Shown here in pieces: positions 11,905 through 24,009 of a DNA stretch of 64,000 bases. The notes beneath the pieces were generated by a model. It was not told where the DNA came from. It saw only the letters and a program-made list of their open reading frames with translations, and ran no database searches. Numbering within the stretch: the stretch's first letter is position 1; each line of letters opens with the position of its first letter. The stretch spans positions 5,332,001-5,396,000 of the forward strand of contig JAPEIS010000001.1 in NCBI GenBank assembly GCA_029531795.1, read 5' to 3'. The position numbers and the translations under genes were made by a program. This stretch comes from Sclerotinia nivalis (Eukaryota > Ascomycota > Leotiomycetes > Helotiales > Sclerotiniaceae).

Positions 11905-13559
11905 TTAATCAATCTCTCCAACTCGTAGAGCACCCCCTTCCCAACCAACACGCTCGTAATAACGGAAGACCAGGTCGTATCCGTCAAAGTCGTGTACGAT
12001 CCTATCAACTCTACGATATCCAGGAATGTTTTCCATTCTTGCACTTCTCAAGCGAGCGGCACCTGCACTCTTCATGGCCGATGCATCATCACCAAGCAAT
12101 GTTAATTCTCTTCCCTCTGCCGAGTTACTTTTCGATTCAAAGAGGGTGACACTAAAACGCCCAGGCTTGAAGATATCAACAACGTGCTCGATGACATCAA
12201 CCGTCTCACGACCACTTTGGCAACCAGGGACATTGGTCTCGAATGATGCATATGAGCATTGAGGCTCGGGCGTAACATGGACCGTGAAATAATGAGTGGC
12301 AGTGCCTGCTTGATCAGGAGCTGGGATAACTCCATTGGCCGAAAATCCACAAGGAGTGAAGAGGTAGGCATCAACGCGTGCATCAGGGTACTTCGTGGTA
12401 GGATAGACGTCCGATAGACCGCAAGCTTCGGAGACTACCGTACCAAGTGCGTGACCTTCAGTGCCCAGCTCTTCGGGGAAGGACATATCATCATCCGGTG
12501 TGACAAGACCTCCGTTGTGATCGGAAGATGTGTTGCTAAAAACGTCGAAGGTTTCATCGGTGTCGGTACTTCCGGCTGTTGTGCCACTGAGACTCAAATC
12601 AGTTCGACTCAATTCACCAAGACTATCTTCTGCATCCTTTCGCGCCTCCGAAGCCCTAGTGGCATATTTATTCTCCGCGGCCGCAACCGCGTGATCAAGA
12701 TAGAATTGTTTAGCGTTGTTTGGCTCTAGATCAGTCATGAGAATCTCCAGGGTCTCATCTGGACCTTGGGCAGGATCGCCATTCATGGCAGACAAAGCCT
12801 CATTAGGCATGTTCAAAACCTTCGTCTCAGTGACTGACCTCTCTGCATCCGGAGTTTGGAGCGGTGTAAGATCGGTGTTAGGATTGGTCAAGTATAGATA
12901 CCAATGATCTCCATTCATCTTGCCAACCATATACGCACTCCCACCTAAGAACATGTCATCGAGGTATTTGACTTCATCCTTCCAGCTACGATGTGGACCT
13001 TGCTGTTTCTCAGGAAATAAAAAGTTCTTTCGACTGTAAAAGACTCGGTAGGGTTTTGCAGCGGTTTTAATTTCTTCGACAGATTTGCAATTTTGGGCTG
13101 GGAAGCCTGCATGAACGGCCGCAATTCGTAACATTCGACGAAGTCCGAGCAACAAGGTAGTAGTACCGCAAGTCTTGAGAATAAGCTTGTGGGGGAAGAC
13201 AAACATGCTGGACTCAGACAGAAGGTATGCATCAACGTGTTCAGACTCGATGACTGACAAGACTTTACAGTTAACGAGATCTAGCATCCCTGTCCATGTT
13301 TCGGCTGAGACGGACTTGAGTCCATCTTCTTTAGCACCGATAGGTAGATCCTTCGGAGATGGAGCAAACCAAACTTCTAGAAGTTTTTCTGGGCCTATTA
13401 TTGTTAGCATTTTCTTCTCTGGAATGGAATTCTGATATACAAACCTTCGAATGCATTGCTAGAATCGAGATCAATAGTAGCATCTCGATTGATAGTAAGT
13501 TGAGGTGTACCTTCAGAAGGCGAAAATGTATATTCGGATGGAATCTCGAGGTTGACCAT
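11905..13559 (-). CDS. spe2: S-adenosylmethionine decarboxylase proenzyme
   Basis: Makes decarboxylated AdoMet, the aminopropyl donor for spermidine and spermine synthesis in the cytosol. Two exons, 13445-13559 and 11905-13394, with a 50-nt intron (GTTTGT ... AATAG) give 534 aa. The enzyme is made as a proenzyme that cleaves itself to form a pyruvoyl cofactor. The cleavage sequence YLLSESSMFV is present, predicting cleavage between Glu99 and Ser100, followed by LILKTCGTTTLL with the conserved cysteine. The FEG-PEKLLEVWF start and the DARVDAYLFTPCGFSANG and HYFTVHVTPEPQCSYASFE blocks are all intact. A low-complexity insert (about residues 225-320) makes it longer than the animal enzyme, as is usual in fungi. 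It ends after the conserved RRVDRIVHDFDGYDLVFRYYE segment. The leader is unusual (see 13560-14098). Confidence 0.96.
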
Positions 13560-14098
13560 CTCTAAAATTTAGAGTGATAATACACGTATTTTTGAATTTA
13601 TGCCCTGGTGCCAGGTATTTGTGTCTTTATGCGAATTAGGCAAAGTACTGTGAAGCACTATCTGCCACCCAGACGAACCTTGCGGTGTTCGACTGAGAAG
13701 AGAAGGCCCACAGGACCGTGGGATATTGTATGTGCTGGCGAAGCCAGCAAGATGTTTAGACTCTGGACGTCACGTAGGGGACGTTAAGGAGGTCGGGTGC
13801 AAAGGGGGATGAAAAAGTCCTTTTCCGAAGGAATGTTGGATTCTTTGGGCTCGCTCTGATAGATGCCGATACCGTGAGAAGATATCGGGTCTAGCAGACG
13901 AGTAGTTATCTGCAGGTTCAAGTGTTCGGGGGGCGTGGCTGGTGTTATCTGGGCCTGAAGAAAGAAGAGAAACGGTCAGCAAAATGGAAGAAGGTTGGTT
14001 TGGCTAAGAGGAAGAAATTTCTGAATAAATCTCCGCTTCCAAAAAGTGAATACTTTTAACAAGTCACTAGACTGTACTAATCAAATCACCAAGCTGTT
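13560..14098 (-). promoter_or_regulatory. long ATG-free leader upstream of AdoMet decarboxylase
   Basis: Reading the minus strand upstream of the start codon at 13559, I find no ATG for 539 bases (no CAT on the plus strand until 14099). About eight would be expected by chance. This fits a long transcribed 5' leader selected to lack upstream AUGs, where a scanning ribosome reaches the main start unhindered. The transcription start and any leader intron cannot be placed from sequence. Confidence 0.5.
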
Positions 14099-17000
14099 CA
14101 TCTCCACACATATGGAAAAGAAGTATACTTGAGACGATAGACTTGGGTATTGGGATAGAGCCAGTAGTAGACATTGTGCGCAGAAGGATACACTGGCAGA
14201 TAAAGGGAATAGTTGAAAATCCTTACTTTGCTGGCTTAGAAAGGAAGCGTAGTAGATCTTTAGTGCTCATAGGGGATTGTGGAGGTATTGATAGAGTAGT
14301 TGTATCGCAGTCAAGTGCAACACTGACCGTGACTTTGTTGCAAAGATTGCAATTTCAATAATAATGTGTATTCATTGAAAATTTCACAGGATAGGAAGTA
14401 GCAATGCGAATGTATTTGAGGTGCTGGAATAGGTCTCTAGAAGGTGAATTGTGGATTTGTTGCGTTGGATGCTTGGGAAAACTTTTTTTTCTTTCGATTT
14501 TTGTGTGAGGTTAGGTAGGTCTAATAAGACAACATGCGTCATTGGTCAGTTTGTTCTGCGCAGTGCTTGAGTTATGGATTTGATATGAAGAGTTGACCGC
14601 CTTACCAGGACTAGAGTAGTTCTAGAACTTTTATAGAAGCTCTAGGAAATGAAATAGGTAATAGGTAGTAATAGTAGCTAAAACAATGAGAATAAAATAA
14701 TTTGAAGTGAGGTGAGGTGAGGTGATGTGATACCTAGGTATGTGATAGCGAACACAAAATATGAAAAAAAAATGAAAAAATAAAGGTTTGAGGATGGGTG
14801 ATTTATTTATTATATTATTGTTAGATGTGTTAGGTGTGTACCCCGGTAAATTTTCCAGATCGCTCGATCATTTATTTATTATACGATGGGCATCAATAAC
14901 TTCTTGGCGGAAAGGGCATACTGGGTACGAATATGGATTGATGGGATTGATGGATGGAAACGGGGGATATATCATTTCCCTGCCCCGCACTTACCAAAAA
15001 AAGGTCTGATTCAATAATAAATGACGGCGCCACCAAAAGTAACATTTATTAGGTAGGTGGCAGTACCGGTAGATACCAGATCCCTTCAGGTACAACTGAA
15101 AGAAACTGGCTGACTATTGTTGCTACCAATTCATCAACAAACCATCTTCATTTACATCAACATTTAACCTTTACCTATGTATGATGAGTAGATAAAGAAA
15201 TAGAAGTCGTCTTCATGTTAATTGGCTGATCGCAACGACGAAATACATCCGCGACCCGTCTATACTGAATGCACTCGAATTTACATTTAGAACTATTTGC
15301 TTTCAGCCAAATAAGAATTGGGCAGTATTTATTTCGTTCAGAGACCTGAAAGGGAACACAATCTGCCACCATGCTGTGTATCTACCCAGTATGTAAGGAT
15401 ACATATCACTGTTCGATTTATTCAGTGGAGTAGGGCTTCCGTCTGGCAATCATATCTAAGTATTCCAATTGCAGTGAATGAGATCTCAAGATGTATGGAA
15501 ACGCCCGGCTCCCCGCTGCAACTCAAGATACCGTGAAGTCATCGTATTTCCCTAAGGAGGTAGGAGATGACCATTTATCTACATAAGTTCGTTCCCGATA
15601 TTTTTACCAGTGCTCGGCCTCAACTTTTAAGCTGTTTGATATACTGTTTCTCTATAAATGAGGATCTGCTCCTCAAGGGGTTTCTTCTCAGGGAGAAATC
15701 GAAAACGCTGTGGATAACAGAATGGCTGTTAACGGTTACTCCTCCATTAGTTGACCTTCTCTATTTAATGGTAACATGAACTGGAGAAGTCTGAAGTCTA
15801 ATTCGAGATGTAAAGACTCTACTAGAACATTCGCTACATACCTAGGATATAAAGGCGGCGGGAGCTATCGCCTATTCTCCTGATAGTTCTCTCAAATTCG
15901 CAATCGAATACCTCCGCTTGCCTAGCCTCCATCTCATTTGCGGATGAGAAGTTTTACTGCACACCACTAGAGATTTTCCATACTACTGGTTATTCTACAA
16001 TTTTAGTAGTTGTTCAATCTTCATTCTAGCGCTTAATCATCCGATATTTCCTCCTATTCATATTCATTCGCCTATTTGTCTCTGGTGGCTCTTACTGTTG
16101 CAAAGACCTACCTAAACCTAATTCATTTTACCTTGACTTATTGGATCGATCTTACAAGTGGCTGGAACTCTTGCTACATGTTGATTAGCCCCTACTCAAC
16201 TTTAATACCTATTCATGTTCATTCAGCCAACCACTTCGAGCAAACCTTTATTTTTCAGATTGGAAATGCCTTCATAAAAGGAATAACAGCTTCTCGTCCG
16301 TAGTTGGGAATTAGGAGAATGTTACATTCATCCTCAATATCGACATTCGCAAGTACTTGTCCAATATATCAAGAACATTACTATAAATATATTAATCTGA
16401 TTTGATTTGATTTGGGGAGTATATGAATCCGACAAGGAGACAATAGAATTGTAGCTAGATGCTACTCTCATCATACGTACAAAGTCTAACATTTGCAATC
16501 TGCAACAAAACTCCCGAAGTCCTCGTGAATTATCATCCGGAGATGAAGTTTGGCTCCTACGAAAATAAAGCAAGCAGGCTCACAATCTCTCAAATTCTAC
16601 ATGCTTATAAGGTTAAACAGCTTCCTAACAGCTGAATAAAGCTTCTATCAAAAAACAACATGGTGATAAATAATCATAAAACTTTTATGACTTCCATTAG
16701 AAATGCTCTCTCATCGCAATTGATTGACGCTTCACACTCATTCCACTCCATCATCCATCATACACTACCCATCTTCCTAAAATACACCCTCGTCCCATAT
16801 ACTTCATCCCATATACTTTCATCCTATCCCACCCCATTCCCCTCCTCACCTCACCTCACCTCACCTCTCTATTCACCAAACCCACCAAACCTCCCAAGAA
16901 ACCCCCCAAAAACCCTTCTTTTATCCATGCCCGCCCAAAAAAGACCACAAAAGTTCAGCCCAAAGCTTAAGCTTCTGATGTAATACAGTACTATATGGAT

Positions 17001-17516
17001 ACACTGTACCTGTTCATTCACCTCTTATTAATCTCAGATTGAAATGCATACTGCACCATAGCCTAGGGGATACATGTTTGGATATTAGGAGCGGTAAGGT
17101 TATGGTTTTTAATTTAGGTGGTTGAGTGGTTATTTTGTGAGAGGAGGGAGGGTAAGAGGTGAAGAGAGGAGAGGATGGGGGAGGGGGGCATTTGTGTTTG
17201 AGGGAGAGTTGTAGAAGAGATAGCATGTACGTACTATGCCGCAACGGTGACATTAGGTGTACGGATTCATGAAAGGCTTTACCCACTCCCAAGATTTGTA
17301 ATTGATTATTCTCATCTTTTGTTGTCTGATCTGTAATGAAGTATTCCATCAAGTTGTAAAAAGCACAAGGAATTGTTTAAAAAATATTGTCGGATGAGTC
17401 AGCATACCCATTGTTGCACTGTCACAACACGCAACTCGCAGCTTGTGAGAGTTTTTAGTATGTATTTTACAATAGGTATTGTACATCAGTGTCCTTCCTG
17501 CACATGATATACACAT
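14099..17516. other. 3.4-kb intergenic region, no gene seen
   Basis: Only short, unconvincing open frames on both strands. There are GAGGT/CCTCA microsatellites (about 14704-14725 and 16845-16867), an AT-rich segment and TTTATTTATTAT repeats near 14805 and 14870. No tRNA-like or transposon-end structure was recognised. Confidence 0.45.
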
Positions 17517-18411
17517 CTATGATATACCAAGAGGTTTCAATACTCTCTCCCTCGCCACTCTTGTTGCAACATCACCACCCTTTTGTAATGCTACTGCTCC
17601 AATAATGGCGTACAACGAGGTGGCCATCACAAGATCAATCCCGGATTTTTCCAGGTTATCTTTCTGTAAAACATATCAGTAGCCGTACAAAGTACCCGGC
17701 GCAAAATCACTCGACTTACCATTCTAGGTTCCCATCGAATAATATCCGGCATACCTATCTGAGTTCCCAACGTCGCCAGTCTCTCCTTGCTCAAAATATC
17801 ATCCACCTTTACATTAGTCAAGTTTGGTAAACCGTCCAGAGCAGGATGCGAATATGGCTCCACACCATCTGCATCCTGAGGAAACTGAGCCTGCCTCGCA
17901 ATCGGTGATTGCAATAAAACTAAACTTGTCTGCAAGCTCAATATCCTACGTCCTGCATATCATAAACTCAGTACCTGCTCCTGAATCCGCAATGTAAACT
18001 ACAATACGCACCGAAATATGCCAACCGATCATTAAAACCTCTTCTTCCTTGATCAAAACTCTTATGTGTAACAGCGAGCCATTTTACTTCATCTGTAAGT
18101 ACTTGATCACCTCCTCGTCCCAGAAAATGTGTATAAAATCGGTTTAATCGTTCTGGATCGCTATTGACTTGCCATGTCGGTATGTCGTGATTTGCTCTCG
18201 GATTGAAGGGTAATTTCATCTGTGGTGGTGTATATGACCATCTGGGTCGCGCCCCTCGTTCTCCATCATATTGGGTATCTGACCTCGAGGCTGATATTGA
18301 GAATTGCCGGGCGGTATTTGAGCGGGAGGATATGGGAGTGGCGCATGAACATTTTTGACGTGCTTGCCGGGTAAGAGATTGAAGTGATCGGCTGGTGGTT
18401 TTGGATGCCAT
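17517..18411 (-). CDS. MRPL15: mitochondrial large-subunit ribosomal protein mL57 (MRPL15), RNase III-like
   Basis: Component of the 54S mitochondrial ribosomal subunit with a catalytically dead RNase III-like fold. Three exons, 18012-18411, 17720-17952 and 17517-17663, with introns of 59 nt (GTGCGT donor) and 56 nt (GTAAGT), give 259 aa. The N-terminus is rich in Arg and Ser with almost no acidic residues, a mitochondrial targeting signal. The body has MKLPFNPRANHDIPTWQVN, FYTHFLGRGGDQVLTDEVKW, and LAVTHKSFDQGRRGFNDRLAYFGRR (the RNase III-like helix). The last exon has SGIDLVMATSLYAIIGAVAL and ends RERVLKPLGIS. Reading through the first intron would add a false stop, so the spliced model is needed. 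It is divergent from RTT109 across 264 bp. Confidence 0.9.
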
Positions 18412-18675
18412 TTCTATATGTATATCGTGGTCAATTCGTTGTGAAAATACCCCCCTCCTCTAGCAAAGTAATTCCTCGATGTTGAAAGCTCAAGATTTCT
18501 GGAAACTTTATCTAGGCGCTAAACTTTTTTAAGCGTAGACCAGACTTCGCGTTTTCCGACTCGCCGACGCGTCTCACAAAGGACTTCATTCAAATTCCAA
18601 TATGTATTTCAAGAATTACACTTTTTGATTTTATGATCATGAAATTCTTGAAATAATCTACAATATTCTTTTGCT
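18412..18675. promoter_or_regulatory. bidirectional promoter, MRPL15 / RTT109
   Basis: 264 bp separate the two start codons. A short GC-rich block (CGACTCGCCGACGCGTC, about 18557-18573) lies between AT-rich flanks. The promoter role is inferred from the head-to-head arrangement. Confidence 0.5.
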
Positions 18676-20370
18676 ATGGCTATTCAAGGGAGTTCTGGTT
18701 CAAAAGAATCAATTGCATCTTCCATTTTCATTCAACGACTTGCTTCTGTCCTTCCTAAAGACGTCACTTTTAAGATCTACCATCTATCTACCCCTCCAAC
18801 CAAAACCTCTTCATTATATTCTGCACCCCCAAATAGTCGCCCCGATAGAACCTATTGCGAAAGTCATTTTCTTAGCGTTTCGATTCAAACTCCCTCGGAA
18901 CAAGATATATCCGAAACAGTTGAAGTATTAGTTTTCGCAATCGAAATCCTCATTTATTCCACCGCATACGATACTACATTTTTCGTTTCGAAGGCGGATT
19001 CGACTGGGTATCTTCACCTCTTAAATCTGCCGAAAGGAACCCATTCTCCCATACGAGATATCAGTGCTACATTCTTACAACATTTGATCCAGCAGCATCA
19101 AAGAGAAAACATTCGAAGTGTTGTGTCTCTTTTTGCCAGAGCTCAAGATCAATACCTTTTCCCCGGAAGTATCGAATACAGTGGGAAGCATGTGCTGGAC
19201 GATAGAGACTTGGTGCGCTGGTGGTGTCGAGTACTTGACTCGCTAATAGAGCAGACGGAAACTTCGATTAATTTGCGAAAATCTCAATGGAATTCAGTGA
19301 AGGGCTTTTTGATTGTGCCTGGACAGGATAATTATGAGACTAGATCATATCTTCCAGCAAGAGCAAAAATACAGGATGCGCAAAGCTCCTGGACTATTGG
19401 ACACCCACTACGGCAAATTTCGAGACATATAGACAATGTTCCTCCACGGTGCTTAGTTCCACATTATCCAGATGACCCAAAAGCAAGATTTCTAGACGAA
19501 TTAGACGATGAGATAGGGAGAGGAAAGGATGATTCGAGTGGACAATGGAAGAGCGTGAGGAATATTGATCAATTCTGGGAGATGATGGCATATAGACAAG
19601 AGTGTTCCGCCGGACGACTTGTTGGATTCATATGGATCGTTTTTACACCATCAGTTCCTCATGATCACGGAGATCTTGTCCTTGACAGCAGTCAAAGCAC
19701 GACATTGGCTAACGATAGCCAAGAGGAGCTCAACTCTTCATTTCCATCAGTTCCAGACGCTACAGCAGTCGCTTCCACTCCATCCACATCCTTTACTAGC
19801 TCGTTCCCATCTCAGCAGTCGCCTTCTAACCAAAGTGATAATATGTCATTCACCGAGGAACCTACTCGATTATCAAAACCTTCTGCCCTACGAAAGAAGA
19901 AGAAATTATCGGGTGCTATTATTCCCAGACAGCCACGAATCAAGACTGAGACAAAAAATTACCTGCTAGAAAGACCTGAAAGCACCGCATACTATTGTTG
20001 GAGACCAGAAGGTCGCGGCCAAGTCATCGTTGACGAAACAGACTACCATCGAATTAATGAATTACTTCTTCGGCTGGACTTTGCCGATCTTGACCTGGCA
20101 AGCTCGAGTTCCAAAAGATGGATCAACGAAGTTCGTTCGGGTGCTGGGAGTATGGGCGATGCATGGGGCCAATCGGTTACGGGAACTAAAGTCACGGAGA
20201 GTAAAAATAAGACGGCTGGCGCAGGCGTTACAACGCTTAATGTAGGACTCGTACGAAAGAAAAGGAAATCGAGTACGGAAGAACCCCGGGAGCCTACTCC
20301 TACCACGACACCGGTACCCCAGGTCAATGTGCTTGGAGCCGGTATGATTCGAAAGAAGGTAAAGAGCTAA
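18676..20370 (+). CDS. rtt109: histone acetyltransferase Rtt109 (H3K56)
   Basis: Fungal-specific histone acetyltransferase that, with Asf1 and Vps75-type chaperones, acetylates histone H3 Lys56 on newly made histones during S phase and supports replication-fork stability. Single exon, 564 aa. The N-terminal half contains LFARAQDQYLFPGSIE, then KHVLDDRDLVRWWCRVLD. The diagnostic block is VPHYPDDPKARFLDELDDEI, followed by QFWEMMAYRQECSAGRLVGF. The C-terminal third is low-complexity (Ser/Thr-rich) with lysine clusters LRKKKKLSGAIIPRQPR, VRKKRKS and a final IRKKVKS. The repeated Gly-x-x-x-Arg-Lys-Lys pattern there looks like nuclear localisation or histone-binding motifs. The ATG at 18676 is the first in frame, and an upstream shift is unlikely because the divergent promoter is short. 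Confidence 0.92.
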   Translation: MAIQGSSGSKESIASSIFIQRLASVLPKDVTFKIYHLSTPPTKTSSLYSAPPNSRPDRTYCESHFLSVSIQTPSEQDISETVEVLVFAIEILIYSTAYDTTFFVSKADSTGYLHLLNLPKGTHSPIRDISATFLQHLIQQHQRENIRSVVSLFARAQDQYLFPGSIEYSGKHVLDDRDLVRWWCRVLDSLIEQTETSINLRKSQWNSVKGFLIVPGQDNYETRSYLPARAKIQDAQSSWTIGHPLRQISRHIDNVPPRCLVPHYPDDPKARFLDELDDEIGRGKDDSSGQWKSVRNIDQFWEMMAYRQECSAGRLVGFIWIVFTPSVPHDHGDLVLDSSQSTTLANDSQEELNSSFPSVPDATAVASTPSTSFTSSFPSQQSPSNQSDNMSFTEEPTRLSKPSALRKKKKLSGAIIPRQPRIKTETKNYLLERPESTAYYCWRPEGRGQVIVDETDYHRINELLLRLDFADLDLASSSSKRWINEVRSGAGSMGDAWGQSVTGTKVTESKNKTAGAGVTTLNVGLVRKKRKSSTEEPREPTPTTTPVPQVNVLGAGMIRKKVKS

Positions 20371-21069
20371 CATGGCTACTATTTCACCCAGTGTATATTT
20401 TTTTTTTTGAAAGCCTGCTTAAAATCGGAGTTGGATACGGGATCTCCCAAATTATGAATACCCAGGATACGGATCATGGATAATAAAGGCAATTATCATT
20501 TCGCATTTTTATACAAGACTCACGTGAATTTAGAATACAAGTGCAATTGCCTCGGCCAAATACGCCAGCCTTGTAGACCCACATTGTCTCAGGACCAGCC
20601 TTCTCCTTCCATTGTCCACGAATTCGGCGAGGAGAACCTTAAACAGACCACGTTCAGCAGATAAACCTTCCAAATTGTGACAAATTGCCGTTTCATGACC
20701 CCATTTTTGGCAGTGGTAAGTAAGCGAGAATCTCCTTACTTCGCCACATAATTCGGTTCCTCATTGGCCCACTCGTACATATGATCTATGATCGTTTCTA
20801 CGCTCAGACCAATAAGATGCGAAGTTCTCGTTAGTCAGATGTTTTCATCATCCTCAAGGAGGGTTGTAGTATCAAAATCTGCCTTAGCTATTGCCATATA
20901 CCCTTTCCATATATTAAACTAGGTTTCTTGATGTTATTAGCCTTTCTCGTAGCAAGCTTTCTTTCTTTTATTCCTGTAACATTCGAAATATTTGTATTGA
21001 CTTTCTTTGCAACTGCCTTCACTTCTCGTTGATTATTCCGTTGAATCCTTTTTTGCCTGAGTAACGACA
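20371..21069. other. intergenic, no gene seen
   Basis: About 700 bp between RTT109 and the RTA1-type gene on the same strand. A T-rich run just after 20396 may belong to the RTT109 3' region. Open frames are short and unrelated to known proteins. Confidence 0.4.
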
Positions 21070-22451
21070 ATGCTTTTCGCTAGTCTTATCTTGCTAGCAT
21101 CGACAGTTTTTACTGCTACAAATGCCCTCGTTCTGAGACAATTAAGCCCTACTGCAGCTCCAACAATTTTACAACGCGATGCGACTACCACTGCTTCATC
21201 CGCACCCACAAGCCTGGTGTATTTCCTAACAACCAACTATATTACCATTGCGGGGGTAACCAATGCACATGTGACAGTTCCAGCCAAAACCATCTCTTTC
21301 GCTGCTCCTACCTGCATCCAAACACTCACGCCGGACAAAAATGGTTATCTACCTCCTGGTACATGCAATGCTCTTTATGACTATTATCCAAGTTCTGCAT
21401 CGGCCTTGGCGTTTGCTGCAATTTTTGGGGTTCTCACTCTAGCTCATCTTATACAAGCTGTGTTTTACAAGAAGGTATTTGCCCCTTTGCTTCATTCGAG
21501 ATTTCGGTAACAAAAACTAACATATTGTGCAGGGATACAGTTTCCTCATAATTGCGGCCTCCATCTGGGGTCTCACAGCGTTCATACTCCGCGTTTTATC
21601 AACCCATAATCAGCAAGACAGTGTCCTCGAACTCTTGTCCTCCATCTTCGCTCTGACCATTTCACCACTCATCAATGCCTACCATTACGTCCTCCTAGGC
21701 CGCATCGTACATCACTATGTCACCAGTCGTTCTCTACTAGGAACCCGTGCTCAGTTCCTCGCACTGCCATTTTTGGTAATAAACGCAGTGGCATTTGTGC
21801 TAGAAGTTGTGGGTGCAACGATGATGGATAAGAGGAATTTAGAGTGGGAGCAGCGAAACACTGATCATGTCCATATTGGAGGTTTGGTCGTACAGATGTT
21901 GGTTATTTTTGTGTTTATGGGTATGCTTGTGGCATTTTGGATCGAGATGAGTGGTTCAGGGAGAAGTGTGATGGGAACAAGGTGGAGGGGATTAGTATGG
22001 TCGGTGTTTGGCGCGTCGGGTTTGATTTTGGTGAGTTCTCCTGTCCTTACAAAATTAGCCGATGGAATGTTTTATATTGAAACAGAATATTAACAAAAGC
22101 ACAATGCAGATTCAAATATTCTTCTCACTCGCCCGATTTTCTACCGGAGATAAATCTGCCAGTACCCTCTCCTCCCACGAATCATACTTCTACATTCTAG
22201 AAATTACCCCAATAGTCCTAGCCATAGCTACCCTAAATGTCTTTCATCCCGGTCAATTCATGACCGGAGAAGAGAAAATGGAAAGTCTCTGGAGTATTCT
22301 TACAATCTGTCTGCCATGTTGCAGATCAAGAAGTAAGTCGAGAAAAATCAAGAACACGGCCTCGATAGGTAGCTCGAAGGAATTGATTGGATTGGATGAG
22401 CAAGGCAAATATGAACAGAATGATGAACCGCCGAGGTATAGTCCTTTGTGA
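21070..22451 (+). CDS. RTA1-domain membrane protein with secreted N-terminal extension
   Basis: RTA1-like proteins are fungal seven-helix plasma-membrane proteins tied to resistance to aminocholesterol-type compounds and lipid (sphingoid base) movement. Three exons, 21070-21474, 21533-22030 and 22110-22451, introns 58 and 79 nt, all phase 0, give 414 aa. Residues 1-20 form a signal peptide. Next is an extracellular stretch with two cysteines (APTCIQTL, PPGTCNALYDYYPS) just before helix 1. Helices follow, with family blocks INAYHYVLLGRIVHHYV, HIGGLVVQMLVIFVFMG and HESYFYILEITPIVLA, then NVFHPGQFM. The cytosolic tail is basic and Cys-rich (LPCCRSRSKSRK) with PPRYSPL at the end. The signal peptide and pre-helix cysteines set it apart from the two RTA1 proteins at 30-33 kb. 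Confidence 0.88.
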
Positions 22452-24009
22452 TTGGGAGGAGAAGATCCGAGCCGGACTTGGAATTTGGATTTGGGACTTT
22501 AGTTGGGTGTTTGTTTGCGGGAAAATGTATATGATTTTTCGGTTAGTTAGTTGTGTAGGAATATTTGTTTATTTTTTTACTTTTTCTACGGTCCTCTCGG
22601 TTCAGGGTAATGGAGGAGTCCAAAATAAAAGATGAATGAGAATGAGATGATTTATTCTCTGAAGAAATTTACCCGTTTTTGCGTATTAATTCATATATAT
22701 CGATTCAGATTCGTATTTAGTATCAAATATTAGCACTATTAAATATCCCGAGAAGAAAAAATATAGAATCGAAGACAGGCCCTTCGGATCTCATTCACTC
22801 CTCTAACTAAAGATATGGTGGCGTCTGGACATCGAAGAACTTACTCCCCGCTGTCCGCTTTAATATATCTTTCCCAGCGGTAGGAGTTCTTCTCCAGTCA
22901 GCCATTCGTCTTTTTCTTGTCACAGCTCATTTCACCTCGTTGTTTGTTATCTGTGCTACTTGTCATTCCTGTGTTTCCATTTCTAAGTCTTACATTCTCT
23001 TCAAATTAGTCTTTCCTCATTATAGCCATAGAGTATTTTGTAAGTAAAATCAAGAATATGAAAAATCACGAGATACATGATAGACATTCAAAATCTACTC
23101 GAAATATAAAACAAGGAAAACGCCTCCTTTGTTTCTTCTTTTGGGATATCTAGAGGTCTAAAAGCTGAGTCGAAGGTGGCAAAACGCAGTATGTATATCT
23201 GTGGCTAGATGTGTGCTGACCGAGGAGATACTTGCTTGCTTGATGAATTTTATTTTTCATTTCGTTTTTTCTTCTTCAATTGTTTTTGTTATTATTCTAC
23301 CACTTGAGTTCTGTACGCTCTTTAAACATTCATTTCAATCCGGTTATGAAGTGCTTTCCACTTTATCTCTGTTTGTGCATACAAAGTGAAGTAAAGAATA
23401 CAGCGCTCCTCACCACACATGTAACTTGACCGAAACATCGAGCCCTATTCAGACATTCAGACATTCAGCACTGCTCAAACCGAGCCCTCCTTTTGATTCG
23501 CCAAGTACCGTTGGCCAAGCACTCTCCAACACTGCATCACAATCCTCCAAACGGGAAAGACCGAGAGGTTTCACCTAAGTCGTCATACATTCTTAACAGT
23601 TCTCGACAATAATAAGGGGGAAACCCGGAGAAAGCCCTCTCCACATAAAGTTATGGAAGCATGAGACATCACCGCCAAGACCAAAAAAAAGGAATGTGGG
23701 AATTCTCCTGACTTCCGCAAATGTATAACGGGATAGGAATAGGATGAACTGACCTATCAAGTTGATAAATTGATTCATCGAAAGGTTTTGGTTTTGATGG
23801 CGTGGTGAAAGATTCTTGTAGTGAGAATTGACTCATTGTCACTGCCACAATTAAAACCATGGCAACGACTTGTGTGACATGACATCTTGTCGAGAGTTTC
23901 AGTTCCACATACATGCCATGTATTTAACACTGTATAAGATCATGATGTATTCTCTAATTGAAGAGATGTGCACACCTGTCCGTGTCTCTCAACCCTCGTC
24001 TTCATCAAA
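22452..24009. other. intergenic, no gene seen
   Basis: 1.56 kb of AT-rich sequence between two plus-strand genes. No open frame with a recognisable product; a short direct repeat (CAGACATT twice) lies at about 23450-23466. It must contain the promoter of the Thr-rich secreted protein. Confidence 0.4.

Noticed and set aside
13770..13982. Minus-strand 70-codon frame as an upstream ORF for AdoMet decarboxylase
   Set aside because: It starts at TTG rather than ATG; without ribosome data a non-AUG start cannot be claimed.
16660..16983. 107-codon Pro/Ser-rich frame
   Set aside because: Composition follows a CT-rich microsatellite tract; no gene structure or family.
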